Below are positions 17,248-26,340 of a DNA stretch of 64,000 nucleotides, piece after piece (within the stretch, counting starts at the first letter, position 1; each line of letters opens with the position of its first letter). Source of the DNA: Paenibacillus sp. FJAT-29882 (lineage in GTDB: Bacteria > Bacillota > Bacilli > Bacillales > DSM-1321); assembly GCF_001510645.1 (NCBI RefSeq), contig NZ_LMVB01000002.1:186001-250000 (forward strand), in the 5' to 3' direction. The notes under the pieces were generated by a model. The model made no database searches. It saw only the letters and a program-made list of their open reading frames with translations, and was not told the DNA's origin. The translations under genes and the position numbers were made by a program.

Positions 17248-18192
17248 TTAGGCCTTAGCTTGTATGTCAAAATCAAATACTTCTATATTCTCTTCATCTG
17301 TTACAACTAGTAAATCTGTATGAATATAGTCCTTTCCAAAAATAGTTTTTAAATCTTCATAATGAACACCGTCAGCTTTAACTAAGATCTCATCTTCTAT
17401 ATACATATAAACCGTAAAGTACTTTTGCAAAAAAGAAAAAAATGCCTCTACTTTTATTCCAGATTTCTCTATATATTCACTATTAAATTCAATAAAACCA
17501 ATCGCAGATTCACATCTCTTGAATAACTCGATCATTCCTTTTAAGACGAATGCTTCATACCCTTCTACATCTACTTTAAATAGCACGGTTCCATTTGTTA
17601 TGTCTTTTTTTAAGATTGAATCAATCGCGATGGTTCGAACCGGTACCCTTTCAATCATATTGTGAGCAGGTATATAGGAAGCAGAAGATGTCCCCGACCA
17701 ATGTTTATCAATAAAGAATTCTTTCTGTTCGTCATCTTTGTCTGATGCAAAGGCATTGATAATCGTGATTTGGGTTTTATTCGGATGAACCTCTCTTGAC
17801 TTAATAATGTATTGAATCAGATGGTGATTTGCCTCGATTCCATATATAGTTGTTCGAACGGGATAGGTTGTAGAAAAAAGACATTCACCATAGTTTACCC
17901 CTACGTCTATGATCAGATCTGGCGAGAACTCTTTTACAGATGTACGCCAAAAATAGGAGAGTCGCTTTTGTGTGATTCCGTCGCTAATTAATAACGCTCT
18001 ACCACGGTTTTCCTCTGAATTAATATATAGAACATTGGACGAAGGTAATACGATTTTGTTTGGAATTTTATCAATGTTTAATGTTTTATATTTAAAGAAA
18101 ATCCCCAAATCAATTAAAAATTTCCAGGTTTTAGGGTGTTGTTCCCACATATTCATTATAAAAGGGGTACGAACTACTACTTTTGATATCAA
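17248..18192 (-). CDS. FkbM-family methyltransferase
   Basis: 314 residues; TTG start at 18192, 7 bases after AGGAGG. The SAM-binding motif I is LIIDVGVNYGECLFS (about residues 100-115), followed by the acidic strand end YGIEANHHLIQY, and the family-typical late motif VLFKVDVEGYEAFVLKGM near residue 215. These define the FkbM group, which methylates hydroxyls of sugars, lipids or antibiotic precursors. The N-terminal 90 residues are an extra domain. No glycan or polyketide genes adjoin it, so the acceptor is unknown. Cytoplasmic. Confidence 0.8.
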   Translation of the reverse strand: MISKVVVRTPFIMNMWEQHPKTWKFLIDLGIFFKYKTLNIDKIPNKIVLPSSNVLYINSEENRGRALLISDGITQKRLSYFWRTSVKEFSPDLIIDVGVNYGECLFSTTYPVRTTIYGIEANHHLIQYIIKSREVHPNKTQITIINAFASDKDDEQKEFFIDKHWSGTSSASYIPAHNMIERVPVRTIAIDSILKKDITNGTVLFKVDVEGYEAFVLKGMIELFKRCESAIGFIEFNSEYIEKSGIKVEAFFSFLQKYFTVYMYIEDEILVKADGVHYEDLKTIFGKDYIHTDLLVVTDEENIEVFDFDIQAKA

Positions 18193-18601
18193 AGTATATC
18201 CTCCTATTTGTTTCTCCTTTAGAAGCTTGTATTTATGAATTCTTTAACTTATAGGAAAATCCTCCAATTAAATCATAGATTAACAAAACATTTACAATAG
18301 GTGGAAAGGCATTCTATTTGTATGAAGGACATGGGGACGGGTCTCCGCGACTTATGAATATAGTCAATCTACTTAGCTGATATACTTTTTTATCGGGAAA
18401 GCATCTAAAATTCCGGCTCCGCACCGCCACCATTGTGATGAGGCGATTGTAGCGTGCTACAGGATGAATTCTTCATGGTAAATGGTGACGTTTTAACGCC
18501 ATATTTGTTTTGTATGTAGAATAAGAGTACATGTTTCTGTCCGTTGAAATGTTCTTGAATGCCCTCCCATATCATAATAATTAGTAAAGGAGTGTTTATT
18601 T
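18193..18601. other. Intergenic region with repeat fragments
   Basis: Holds a GGGGACGGGTCTCC motif near 18334, of the kind common in dispersed repeats of Bacillales, and the inverted core of repeat R3 (18405-18436). No gene seen. Confidence 0.4.
18405..18436 (-). repeat. Dispersed repeat R3, copy 2 (inverted, core only)
   Basis: GGCTCCGCACCGCCACC here is the complement of the GGTGGCGGTGCGGAGC core of copies at 6228 and 63865; the flanks diverge. Confidence 0.5.
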
Positions 18602-19261
18602 GTGAGAAGATTTCAATGTGTATTCATGATCCTCTCTCTCTTGATTATGGCTGCTTGTGGACGAAATGAGTCGGTGCCTAATCAAAGAGATGAGCATAAG
18701 AAAGAAATTGTGCATGAAACGGAAAATAACGGTACAAATCAAACGGAACAAAGTATTTTATCTGACTTTTTTATGAAGGATGGAGCGATTGCTGAATACT
18801 TGGGGATAGGCAACGAATATGCGCAATACAATTCGCGAACTCAATGGTTGAATGACCATTATGTAAATGTATACGAAGATAATGGTGGAACGGTAATGTT
18901 AAGAACGTTTCGCATAGAAGAGAATAAAGTTGTCGTCGTGAAAGAAATAAGCGAGGCTTATGATGATTATTTGCCTACCGAAAATGAACTTGATCAACTA
19001 AACCCGTTGTATACGTACTTGCAGCTACCATTAAAAACTGGATCTGAATTTGATGGTTGGAAAGTGATTGAGGACTCGCTTACACTTTCTACACCATACA
19101 AACAATTTGAAAACGCAATTGTCATTGAAAAAAACAACGAGGACCATTCCGTTACACGTAAATATTTTGTGGCAGGACTCGGTGAAGTTAAGCGGGAGTT
19201 CACTATGCAAGAGGGGAAAGAAAAAACGACGATTACCTCTGTTCTTGAGAAGATTAATTAG
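18602..19261 (+). CDS. Putative lipoprotein, unknown function
   Basis: 219 residues; GTG start at 18602 chosen because AAAGGAGTG lies 9 bases upstream. Signal peptide MRRFQCVFMILSLLIMAACG with lipobox IMAACG (Cys at about 19), so the mature protein is membrane-anchored outside the cell. A polar Asn/Glu/His-rich linker follows, then a beta-rich domain (YAQYNSRTQWLNDHYVNVYEDNGGTVMLRTFRI, then KYFVAGLGEVKREFT). The last segment resembles the end of lipoproteins in which a loaded peptide measures a hydrolysis or wall-stress signal, but I recognise no family. It precedes the acetyltransferase gene by 59 bases on the same strand. Confidence 0.7.
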   Translation: MRRFQCVFMILSLLIMAACGRNESVPNQRDEHKKEIVHETENNGTNQTEQSILSDFFMKDGAIAEYLGIGNEYAQYNSRTQWLNDHYVNVYEDNGGTVMLRTFRIEENKVVVVKEISEAYDDYLPTENELDQLNPLYTYLQLPLKTGSEFDGWKVIEDSLTLSTPYKQFENAIVIEKNNEDHSVTRKYFVAGLGEVKREFTMQEGKEKTTITSVLEKIN

Positions 19262-19320
19262 TTGGATCGAGGTTTTAAAACATGGAGTATTACAGCTGGT
19301 TAAATAGAAACGAGGTAAAA

Positions 19321-19875
19321 ATGATGGATTTGATAGAAAAGATGTGCTTAGGAGAAGTGTATTGTGATTTTGAACCTGAGTTGATAAAAGGACGAGAAGA
19401 TGCGAAAAAAATAACACGATTATATAATTTGACAACTGATAGTGAAATGGAACAGAGAAATCTATTATTGGACAAGTTATTTCAAGCACGAGGCAAGAAT
19501 ACAATGATTGAGCCTAACTTTCGAGTTGAATACGGATTTAATATCCATGTAGGGGATAATTTCTTTGCCAATTACGATGCAATCATACTAGATTGTGCAA
19601 AAGTTACGATTGGGAATGATGTATTATTTGGACCAAGAGTAGGAATTTACACCGCAAATCACGTGACAGATCCTGAAGCCAGAGCAAAGGGTGATGTATA
19701 TGCTTTACCTGTTACGATTGGAAATAAGGTATGGTTAGGAGCAAACGTTGTTGTGAACCCTGGTGTTACGATTGGTGAAAATAGTATCATCGGGTCAGGT
19801 AGCGTTGTTACAAAAGATATTCCCCCGAATATTGTAGCTGCCGGTGTACCTTGCAAGGTGATTAAGCAAATCTAG
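19321..19875 (+). CDS. Sugar O-acetyltransferase (maltose/galactoside acetyltransferase type)
   Basis: 184 residues from ATG 19321; the upstream in-frame ATG at 19282 lacks a site, whereas CGAGGT precedes 19321. N-terminal MCLGEVYCDFEPELIKGREDAKKITRLYN matches the Maa/LacA family; residues 70-180 are left-handed beta-helix hexapeptide repeats (VTIGNDVLFGPRVGIYTANH, VTIGNKVWLGANVVVNPGVTIGENSIIGSGSVVTKDIP). The catalytic His lies in YTANHVTD. It transfers acetyl from acetyl-CoA to the 6-hydroxyl of glucosides, maltose or galactosides, usually as detoxification. Cytoplasmic homotrimer. Substrate preference not readable. Confidence 0.85.
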   Translation: MMDLIEKMCLGEVYCDFEPELIKGREDAKKITRLYNLTTDSEMEQRNLLLDKLFQARGKNTMIEPNFRVEYGFNIHVGDNFFANYDAIILDCAKVTIGNDVLFGPRVGIYTANHVTDPEARAKGDVYALPVTIGNKVWLGANVVVNPGVTIGENSIIGSGSVVTKDIPPNIVAAGVPCKVIKQI

Positions 19876-19942
19876 TTTTGCTATTTATTAACTAAAAAAC
19901 AGTGCGAATTCATGTGAAAGCCACCGTTTTTTTCGTGCGGTA

Positions 19943-20131
19943 TTACTTGTAATGATCTCCAATTGTAGCATATTGAACGTTAGAAATACGTTGTTTGGCG
20001 GCATTGATAATACGATGTTCCTCAAATATCTTAAGATTGTTAAAAACAGGACGCAGTCCCCCGTTGTTTAGAAGATTACGTCGGAATACGATAAAAGAAA
20101 ATGACTCGTTACGTACTACCTTTAGAGTCAT
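19943..20131 (-). CDS. Hypothetical small protein downstream of the oxidase
   Basis: 62 residues, MTLKVVRNESFSFIVFRRNLLNNGG onwards. Its ATG lies 12 bases after the stop of the FAD oxidase on the same strand, preceded by AAAAGGAA, so it would be translated from the same message. No signal, membrane segment or known motif. The regular codon use and operon position argue it is real; no family is recognised. Confidence 0.5.
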   Translation of the reverse strand: MTLKVVRNESFSFIVFRRNLLNNGGLRPVFNNLKIFEEHRIINAAKQRISNVQYATIGDHYK

Positions 20132-20143
20132 TTCCTTTTGTTA

Positions 20144-21496
20144 TTAAAATATTCGTTTATTGTAGGGAGGGATGCTTTGAGGAAAGGTAAATACGTTATA
20201 CGGATCATATTCGGTTTTAACTTTTCTAAGTCGGTTGACATTTTCGCCATAGTAGGTGGTTGGCCAGTCTTTAATATAAATATCCGGCCAGTTCACATAG
20301 TCGCCCATTGTATTCTTTGATAGCGCCTTTCTTAGACTTTCAATCCAATGGACGTTTTGCCGTTCCTCACTAGTGGAATTCCAAGAAGAAATATACTCCT
20401 GAGCGATAATAGCTTCTCGGTAATAGTAAGCTGTATCTTTAGGGGTAAGTCGGTTAACTGCACCTCCCAGTGATTGATGCCATATGGCCGCATTTTCGTT
20501 AGGTGCTCTGGCCAAAAATTGTTTCATCTTTAGAATGGCTTCTCTAGGAAGTGGTTCTTCTATAAACGAACCGGATCGCTTAAAATTGGATGGACGGTCT
20601 CCGCTTGGAGAATCAAAAAATTTGACCGTATCAATATACAGTACCGCTTTTACTCTTTGAGCGATGGGACTTCCGGCTTTTAATAATGGCTGAATAAGCT
20701 GTTTTAATTTGGCAACAGGACCAACAAACTCCCCAAGTACTTCAATTCTATTTACTTCCTTCGCTCTTAATTCAATTGTAGAAGTAAGGCGTTTATCCGT
20801 GAAAGGTGCCCAATTCTGCCATACGTTAAATACCTCCTCAAAATCCTCCCATCCCCATGTAATCGAGAAAATCGCTACGTCCGAGATTGGATGTACCCTA
20901 AATGTTAAGGATGTGACAATACCAAAGTTCCCGCCACCACCACCACGAGAAGCCCAAAACAAATCACTATTTTCATACTTATTCGCTTTAATAACTTCCG
21001 CGTCCCTCTTGGAAGAAGCTTTAACCATTTCAATTTCAAGTAATTGATCACAAGTCAGGCCAAATAATCTTGTTAATAAACCAATTCCACCACCAAGCGT
21101 GAGACCGACAATCCCCGTATTGACAGATGTTCCAGCAGGAATGGTGACTCCGTATTCCCATAATTCTTGATATACTTTCCCTAATCCAGCACCCGCTTCA
21201 ATCTTCGCGGTTAAACTTTGGCGATTAACTGTTATTCGATGCATTTCACTTACATCAATAATCAGGCCTCTGTTCACTAAAGAAAAATTTTCAAAGCTAT
21301 GGCGTCCACTTCTCAAACGGAAAGGGATACGATTCTCCCTCACCCATTTTAATGCATTCACTACATCTTGAACATTTTGACAAAAAACGATCACCCCTGG
21401 AAACTTTGGGATGCTCAAGTTCAGATTTATTCTCGCTTGCTCATAATCAGAATCATTCGGTGTGACAATTCGACCTGTCAGTTTCGTCTTTTCCAA
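20144..21496 (-). CDS. FAD-binding oxidoreductase with berberine-bridge C-terminus
   Basis: 450 residues; TTG start, 8 bases after AAAGGGG. The N-terminal PCMH-type FAD domain contains RSGRHSFENFSLVNRGLIIDVSEM, whose His is the usual 8-alpha-histidyl FAD link, and GIGLLTRLFGLTCDQLLEIEMV, whose Cys is the second (6-S-cysteinyl) link of bicovalent enzymes. GGGGGNFGIVTSLTFRVHPI follows. The C-terminal end (YYGENVNRLRKVKTEYDPYNVFTFPQSIPP) is the BBE domain. Related Bacillus proteins (YgaK/YvdP-like) oxidise sugars or alcohol groups to lactones or carbonyls using O2. Cytoplasmic as no signal is seen. Substrate unknown. Confidence 0.85.
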   Translation of the reverse strand: MEKTKLTGRIVTPNDSDYEQARINLNLSIPKFPGVIVFCQNVQDVVNALKWVRENRIPFRLRSGRHSFENFSLVNRGLIIDVSEMHRITVNRQSLTAKIEAGAGLGKVYQELWEYGVTIPAGTSVNTGIVGLTLGGGIGLLTRLFGLTCDQLLEIEMVKASSKRDAEVIKANKYENSDLFWASRGGGGGNFGIVTSLTFRVHPISDVAIFSITWGWEDFEEVFNVWQNWAPFTDKRLTSTIELRAKEVNRIEVLGEFVGPVAKLKQLIQPLLKAGSPIAQRVKAVLYIDTVKFFDSPSGDRPSNFKRSGSFIEEPLPREAILKMKQFLARAPNENAAIWHQSLGGAVNRLTPKDTAYYYREAIIAQEYISSWNSTSEERQNVHWIESLRKALSKNTMGDYVNWPDIYIKDWPTTYYGENVNRLRKVKTEYDPYNVFTFPQSIPPYNKRIF

Positions 21497-21670
21497 AAAG
21501 AATCCCCTTTCTGCCGATGAATCATGGCTTTCATTGTGTAAAGGGTTTTTCTATAAATACTATGAATCTTTTTTAGGAAAAGACCTTTTAAGTAAATCGG
21601 CACAGTATCGTAGATTAAGAATACAAATTAGAACATGAGTTTTTCGCGCTGGGACCTGAATTTTGATACA

Positions 21671-21785
21671 AAAAAAGGGGTGTCCCAAAAGCAAAGGGTC
21701 AGACCCCGCAATAACTAAATACAGTGTATAAAACGCTACATACTGATTTAGAGTGCGAGGTCAGACCCTTATGGACATCCTCTTT
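21671..21785. repeat. Palindromic repeat R1, copy 2
   Basis: Nested arms GGTGTCCCAAAA / TTATGGACATCC and AGGGTCAGACCCCGC / GCGAGGTCAGACCCT around an AT-rich middle. Fills most of the gap between the oxidase and ddh. Confidence 0.75.
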
Positions 21786-21833
21786 ATTTGTTAAATATGC
21801 TATACAGCTTCAAGGGATTCTCAAAGGGAAATT

Positions 21834-22820
21834 CTACAATAGATCTCTTCTTAATTCTTCTGCAGATTTTGGAGATAAATATACAGGTGCAATCTCATAA
21901 ACGGTTTTGGCACCAACTTGTCCCTCTTTGTTTAAGCGATATGCAGCTCGCGCATATGCGACTAATACGCTTGCTGTAAATTCTGGATTACTCTCGAGAT
22001 TTAGTGAGAATTCAATAATTTGTTTATTGTCTGATCCTGTTTTCCCACCACGAATAACAAAACCACCATGTGGCAATTTTGAGTGATTCTCTTTTAATTC
22101 TTCTTCTGTAATAAAGTTCACTTTTGTTTCATAATCGGCAAAGTAGTTCGGCATCGTGACAATATCTTGTTCAATTTTAGCTTGATCATATCCTTCTTCC
22201 GCAACAACATAGCAAACACGAAGATGTTTCTCTGCCGTGGATAATTCAGGATTTGCGCCATTTCTTACTTTTTCAATTGCCTCATCGATTGGTACCGTAT
22301 ATTGAACAGCACCTTTCACACCTTCAACTCTACGAACAGCATCTGAGTGTCCTTGGCTAACACCTTTACCCCAGAACGTGTAATTTTCACCGTTCGGTAA
22401 AATCGCTTCTGCCATTAAACGATTGATCGAGAACAAACCTGGATCCCAGCCAACAGAAATAATGCTTGTCTTTCCACTTTCTTTTGCAGAACGATCAACC
22501 GAATTAAAATATTCAGGAATTTTAGCATGTGTATCATAGCTGTCAATTGTGTTAAACATTTTGGCCAAATCAGGGCCTTGTTCTGGAAGATCCGTTGCTG
22601 ATCCTCCACATAAAATCATAACATCAATTTCATCCTTATAATCCACTGCTTTGGAAATATGTAAAACCTTCACATTTGGTTCATTTACCGAAATACTGTC
22701 AGGTGTTCTTCTTGTAAAAATAGCGACAAGATCCATATCTGGACATTGTTTAATTGCCTCTACTGTTCCTCTGCCAAGATTACCATACCCGACGATTCCT
22801 ATTTTAATTTGATTGCTCAT
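21834..22820 (-). CDS. ddh: meso-Diaminopimelate D-dehydrogenase
   Basis: 328 residues from ATG 22820; GGAGGGG lies 6 bases upstream, whereas the longer ATG at 22856 has none. N-terminal Rossmann IKIGIVGYGNLGRGTVEAIKQCPDMDLVAIFTRR, with Arg residues after the second strand typical of NADPH use. SVGWDPGLFSINR and GKGVSQGHSDAVRRVEGVK are signature segments of meso-DAP dehydrogenase. It converts tetrahydrodipicolinate, ammonia and NADPH directly to meso-DAP, a one-step alternative to the acyl pathways, feeding lysine and peptidoglycan. This enzyme is characteristic of the Lysinibacillus sphaericus relatives. Monocistronic. Confidence 0.93.
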   Translation of the reverse strand: MSNQIKIGIVGYGNLGRGTVEAIKQCPDMDLVAIFTRRTPDSISVNEPNVKVLHISKAVDYKDEIDVMILCGGSATDLPEQGPDLAKMFNTIDSYDTHAKIPEYFNSVDRSAKESGKTSIISVGWDPGLFSINRLMAEAILPNGENYTFWGKGVSQGHSDAVRRVEGVKGAVQYTVPIDEAIEKVRNGANPELSTAEKHLRVCYVVAEEGYDQAKIEQDIVTMPNYFADYETKVNFITEEELKENHSKLPHGGFVIRGGKTGSDNKQIIEFSLNLESNPEFTASVLVAYARAAYRLNKEGQVGAKTVYEIAPVYLSPKSAEELRRDLL

Positions 22821-23006
22821 CGTGTTCCCCTCCATCGTTGAATTTTCCGAGGACATTTTTAGTCCTTTCTATATTATATTACTTTTTTTGTATGACACAC
22901 AAATATGAGATGAAGATTGATTTATTTCAAAAGTTAGATTGATTCAGAGAGTTGAATTGTGAATGAAAACATAGTGTTAGGCAAGTTTTATCCCATAACT
23001 TCAAAA

Positions 23007-23035
23007 GACAAAGGAACCTTTGTGGCTCCTTTGTC
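23007..23035 (-). terminator. Terminator after DUF1646 gene
   Basis: GACAAAGGA / TCCTTTGTC stem with a GCC/GG internal extension, followed on the minus strand by TTTTGAAG. Confidence 0.65.
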
Positions 23036-23081
23036 GTATTAGTGTTGTGCGCTAATAAGAAATTCCATGCTCCCTATCCTA

Positions 23082-24095
23082 TTAAAATACAGTGATAACA
23101 ATAAAGAAAACAAACATAGTAGCTAGACCAACAGGAAGACCAAATTTTGCCCATTCCTTACTTGTGATCCCTAGCTTTCCTGCTGAAATGATATTCGGGA
23201 TGTTACCTGGTATAAGCATCCCACCACTAATCAATAGACCAAGTAGAATTGCCTTTATGGTCGGTTCATCCATAGAAGGGCTAATTTCAGCGGCAGCAAG
23301 TGTTGCATTATCGAGAACTGCTGAAATCATATTAATCCAGTAAAGAATTCCGGTATTTAAATCAAGCAGGTAACGGTTAATCAACGTTTCAAAACCTGCT
23401 CCAAGAAGGGTTAATCCCATGACAAACAGATAAATTTTTATCGTTCTAATCATAATTTCACGATAGGTTTCACTCGATTGATTGTTGGACAGCCCATCTT
23501 GAGTTTGTTTCGGATGCACCAAAAACGCAGCAAGAATCCCGAAAATCAGCACCGCTGGAATAACTTCAGGGCCAATTAATCGCAAGAGATAAAAGAAATC
23601 CTCTCCTAATTTACTGATGGCGATGGTTGAAAGCGGCTCACCAATCGGTGTTAACGCTGCTCCAAGACCAATAGAGAAGCAGGCTAAAACGACAAGTCGA
23701 ACCTCTGATTGACGGTCAAGTGTCAGAACACTGACAATGAGAACTAAAATTAAAGCAGCAATAATTGCAGTAATCACACTTGAAATCAAGCCTAAGATAA
23801 TAACGACTAGAGCAATAAATAACCGAAAAGGCATCGCACGACTTATGCCTAGAATCCCTTTTTCTAAAGGTGTCTTAAGCCACTTAAATAATAGCCCAGC
23901 CACCAAAACGGCAATCGTAATTTTAATCGGATCCTCTAATGCTTTAATTAGAAGATGCTTGTCAAATACGCCGCCAACGATTGCAGCTAAAAAACCCATA
24001 ATAAACAAAAATACTTCTAAATTTTCTTCAATGTATTTTACGAAAAAAGGCAAAAATAATACTAGAAGTAAAATAAGTAACAACCCAATAATCAT
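23082..24095 (-). CDS. DUF1646 polytopic membrane protein
   Basis: 337 residues from ATG 24095, chosen for GAGGGAG 6 bases upstream; an earlier in-frame ATG at 24149 has no site. About ten membrane helices, with two related halves (GGVFDKHLLIKALEDPIKITIAVLVAGLLF, and GLGAALTPIGEPLSTIAISKLGEDF). The re-entrant-looking motif TPIGEPLSTIAI and the late AVLDNATLAAAEISPSM and MLIPGNIPNIISAGKLGI resemble the Asn/Asp-containing hairpins of NhaD-type ion transporters. It is thus likely an ion or solute/H+ antiporter of the IT superfamily. Substrate unproven. Confidence 0.75.
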   Translation of the reverse strand: MIIGLLLILLLVLFLPFFVKYIEENLEVFLFIMGFLAAIVGGVFDKHLLIKALEDPIKITIAVLVAGLLFKWLKTPLEKGILGISRAMPFRLFIALVVIILGLISSVITAIIAALILVLIVSVLTLDRQSEVRLVVLACFSIGLGAALTPIGEPLSTIAISKLGEDFFYLLRLIGPEVIPAVLIFGILAAFLVHPKQTQDGLSNNQSSETYREIMIRTIKIYLFVMGLTLLGAGFETLINRYLLDLNTGILYWINMISAVLDNATLAAAEISPSMDEPTIKAILLGLLISGGMLIPGNIPNIISAGKLGITSKEWAKFGLPVGLATMFVFFIVITVF

Positions 24096-24448
24096 TGATT
24101 TCTCCCTCTCAAACAAGCCTTGCTTGCAGCAAAATAGTATGTAAAACACTCTATAAAACTATTTTAACATAAAATACGTCATGGTAGTTATATTATTCTG
24201 ATAATTCAACGAACGAATTACCCTTTATTTCGCAAATTTCAGACCTTCACCCAGGGTTATAGTAGTATCAGAGTAAAATGATAGAGAGCATCCTGCCTTT
24301 AGCCTATTTCTCAGCGAAAAGAAGAGCACCTTGGGATCCAGAAGTTAAGTTCACGAGCCCGATTTACGATTTGCAAGCCAGAATTGAAATGCACATTCCA
24401 TAACGAGTTTACTCACAATAAAGTTAAAATTGGCAAACTCCCATTCAA

Positions 24449-24636
24449 GTGCATGTTCAAAAAGGAGGATAAAAAGAGCCGAAAAGTTCGAGGAGCGCAT
24501 CTCGAGAGGACCGGACTTGCACAGGATGTGCTGATTTCTGTGTTGCGCACAGGACGTGCGCGGTTTTAACAGAAGGTCATTCAGAGCTTTGATGCAATTC
24601 GCAAGCTTTTTTACCAGACTTTTTGAACAACCTCTT
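24449..24636. mobile_element. MITE-like element, copy 2 (full)
   Basis: Terminal inverted repeats TGTTCAAAAAG (24454-24464) and CTTTTTGAACA (24619-24629). The interior includes CACAGGATGTGCTGATTTC and CACAGGACGTGCGCGG stretches, absent in copy 1 at 11965. Non-coding. The rest of the 24096-24838 gap shows nothing firm. Confidence 0.7.
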
Positions 24637-24838
24637 CAACATATACAGATATCAAAGCTCCTAAAAGAAAAACAAGCACACCTCATGAAAAGTGTGCTCA
24701 CATATACCTCATTTATTAAAATGGTTACTATTTCGAGCAGAAATGGCTAAGCAGAAAACACATGTAGCGAAAAGAGGCCCGCTTTTTATGTTTGGTCACA
24801 CTATAGCCCTGTTTTGACGAGATAGAGTTTTCTTTTAT

Positions 24839-25759
24839 CTACTTATTCTTTACTCTTTGCATTCGTTTGATCTTATATTGTTCAAAATCCCACTTCGACA
24901 AAAATTCTTTAGTAGAGGTATAGCCTGATTTATAGAGAAAATCGATTTCATCCTCATTCAGTTCAAAATCAGTTGCGCTGATGTCGCCAGTAGGAATTTG
25001 AATCGTGCGTTCAATCGTTCCTTCGTTCATATATCGTAAATCATGGGCTTGAAGCATCGTTTTAAATATATTTTTAAAAAGGTGGATTGGCGTTGGGATA
25101 ACGGCATTTATGTTCACTTCATTTTTCACAAAATGGAAGCCAAACGTTGGAAAACGAGGGTTGTCTGTATCAAATATCCAGATTGGGAAGTTACTAAGCA
25201 GACCACCATCTAAAATGTAGGATTTGTTACGGTCTTTTGATTTCCAAATAACCGGACGGAAGAAAAATGGCAAGGAAGTACTCATCATAACGGCAGTCGA
25301 AACTTTTAAATCAGCAGGAGTCATCCTATAACGTCCCAAATCATCTGGCAAAATAAGCATTTGGCCATTCGAAATATCAGAAGCAATAATCTTTAACTTG
25401 CCTTCTGGGAGGTCCGCAAATGTCTTAATGCCTTTTTCTGCAAGAAGTGAATCCAACCATGTTTCCAAATAATCATTTTTATATATTCCTAGATGAACCA
25501 TAAGTGCTAAAAAGGTGCCCACAACGGGAAGTCGGTTCAAAATCGTCCTACCTCGAAGCTTTGAGAAATCAATGTCACTCAGCTGGTCTCTAATTTCATA
25601 GCTTTTATAGCCGCTTGCCAAAAGAGCAGCAATTACCGCCCCCGCTGATGTTCCAGCCAGCCTTTCCCATTCTACGTTTTCCTCTTCCATTGCTTGAATC
25701 GCACCGATAAAAGCAATTCCCCTGACTCCACCACCTTCAAAAACAGCATCTACCTTCAA
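24839..25759 (-). CDS. Patatin-like phospholipase
   Basis: 306 residues, ATG with GAGAGGTG upstream. All patatin elements are present: oxyanion-hole GGGVRG at residues 9-14, nucleophile elbow GTSAG at 36-40 (Ser38), and the catalytic Asp in ILDGGLLSNFP. Together these form the Ser-Asp dyad of bacterial patatin-like lipid acyl hydrolases (RssA/YlbK-like). It probably releases fatty acids from membrane lipids or acyl esters in the cytoplasm. No signal peptide. Alone in its transcription unit; the physiological substrate is unknown. Confidence 0.88.
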   Translation of the reverse strand: MKVDAVFEGGGVRGIAFIGAIQAMEEENVEWERLAGTSAGAVIAALLASGYKSYEIRDQLSDIDFSKLRGRTILNRLPVVGTFLALMVHLGIYKNDYLETWLDSLLAEKGIKTFADLPEGKLKIIASDISNGQMLILPDDLGRYRMTPADLKVSTAVMMSTSLPFFFRPVIWKSKDRNKSYILDGGLLSNFPIWIFDTDNPRFPTFGFHFVKNEVNINAVIPTPIHLFKNIFKTMLQAHDLRYMNEGTIERTIQIPTGDISATDFELNEDEIDFLYKSGYTSTKEFLSKWDFEQYKIKRMQRVKNK

Positions 25760-26213
25760 TGTTTTTCACCTCTCCATTAAAATTATTCATTACTAAACTG
25801 CTACGATAGCAAATTAACAATCATTTCAAGTAAAATTGCACAACTCCTCTTATTCTGAAATCCTTCTATTTTTTCATTTCGAAATTTGATTAACATACGT
25901 TTTCCGCGTTATGCTAAGCCCGTTTGGGACAACTGAATTCAGGTAGCATTGAATACAGCTTTTCTTTATCCTATGAAAGGAGACAAGCTTTTGCTATAAG
26001 TCTTAGTCTATTAATTCTAAATGACCAAAAAAGAAAAACCGCCATTTCGATCTTTGTTCTTTGTTTTTTTATCACTGTTTGGCAATATGTTACGCTAAAA
26101 AGTTTGTACTAACATAACTACCTTAGAAGTTCCTATATCGAATACTCAGCAGTCTCCTTCATCATCGAATGGCACTTTCATGAAGTCGCGGGGTTCTCTT
26201 AATTTGAAATTAA
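25760..26213. other. Intergenic region, nothing recognised
   Basis: Between the patatin gene and the amidohydrolase terminator. A 62-codon plus-strand frame at 25924 starts with TTG and lacks a ribosome binding site, so it is not called. Confidence 0.3.
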
Positions 26214-26246
26214 AAACAGGACAGCTCCCGATGAGCTGTCCTGTTT
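26214..26246 (-). terminator. Terminator after M20 amidohydrolase gene
   Basis: Perfect 14-bp stem AAACAGGACAGCTC with a 5-base loop and A/T runs on both sides. Confidence 0.85.
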
Positions 26247-26340
26247 AATTAACGAAATATCAAATTATTCAAATAAAATCGGATCATATTCTCGCCAAAT
26301 TACGATAAAGACGAATGAGAAGCATTACAAGCATTCTTCC

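Noticed and set aside
25924-26112. 62-codon plus-strand frame upstream of the patatin gene
   Set aside because: TTG start without ribosome binding site, low-complexity composition and no recognisable motif.
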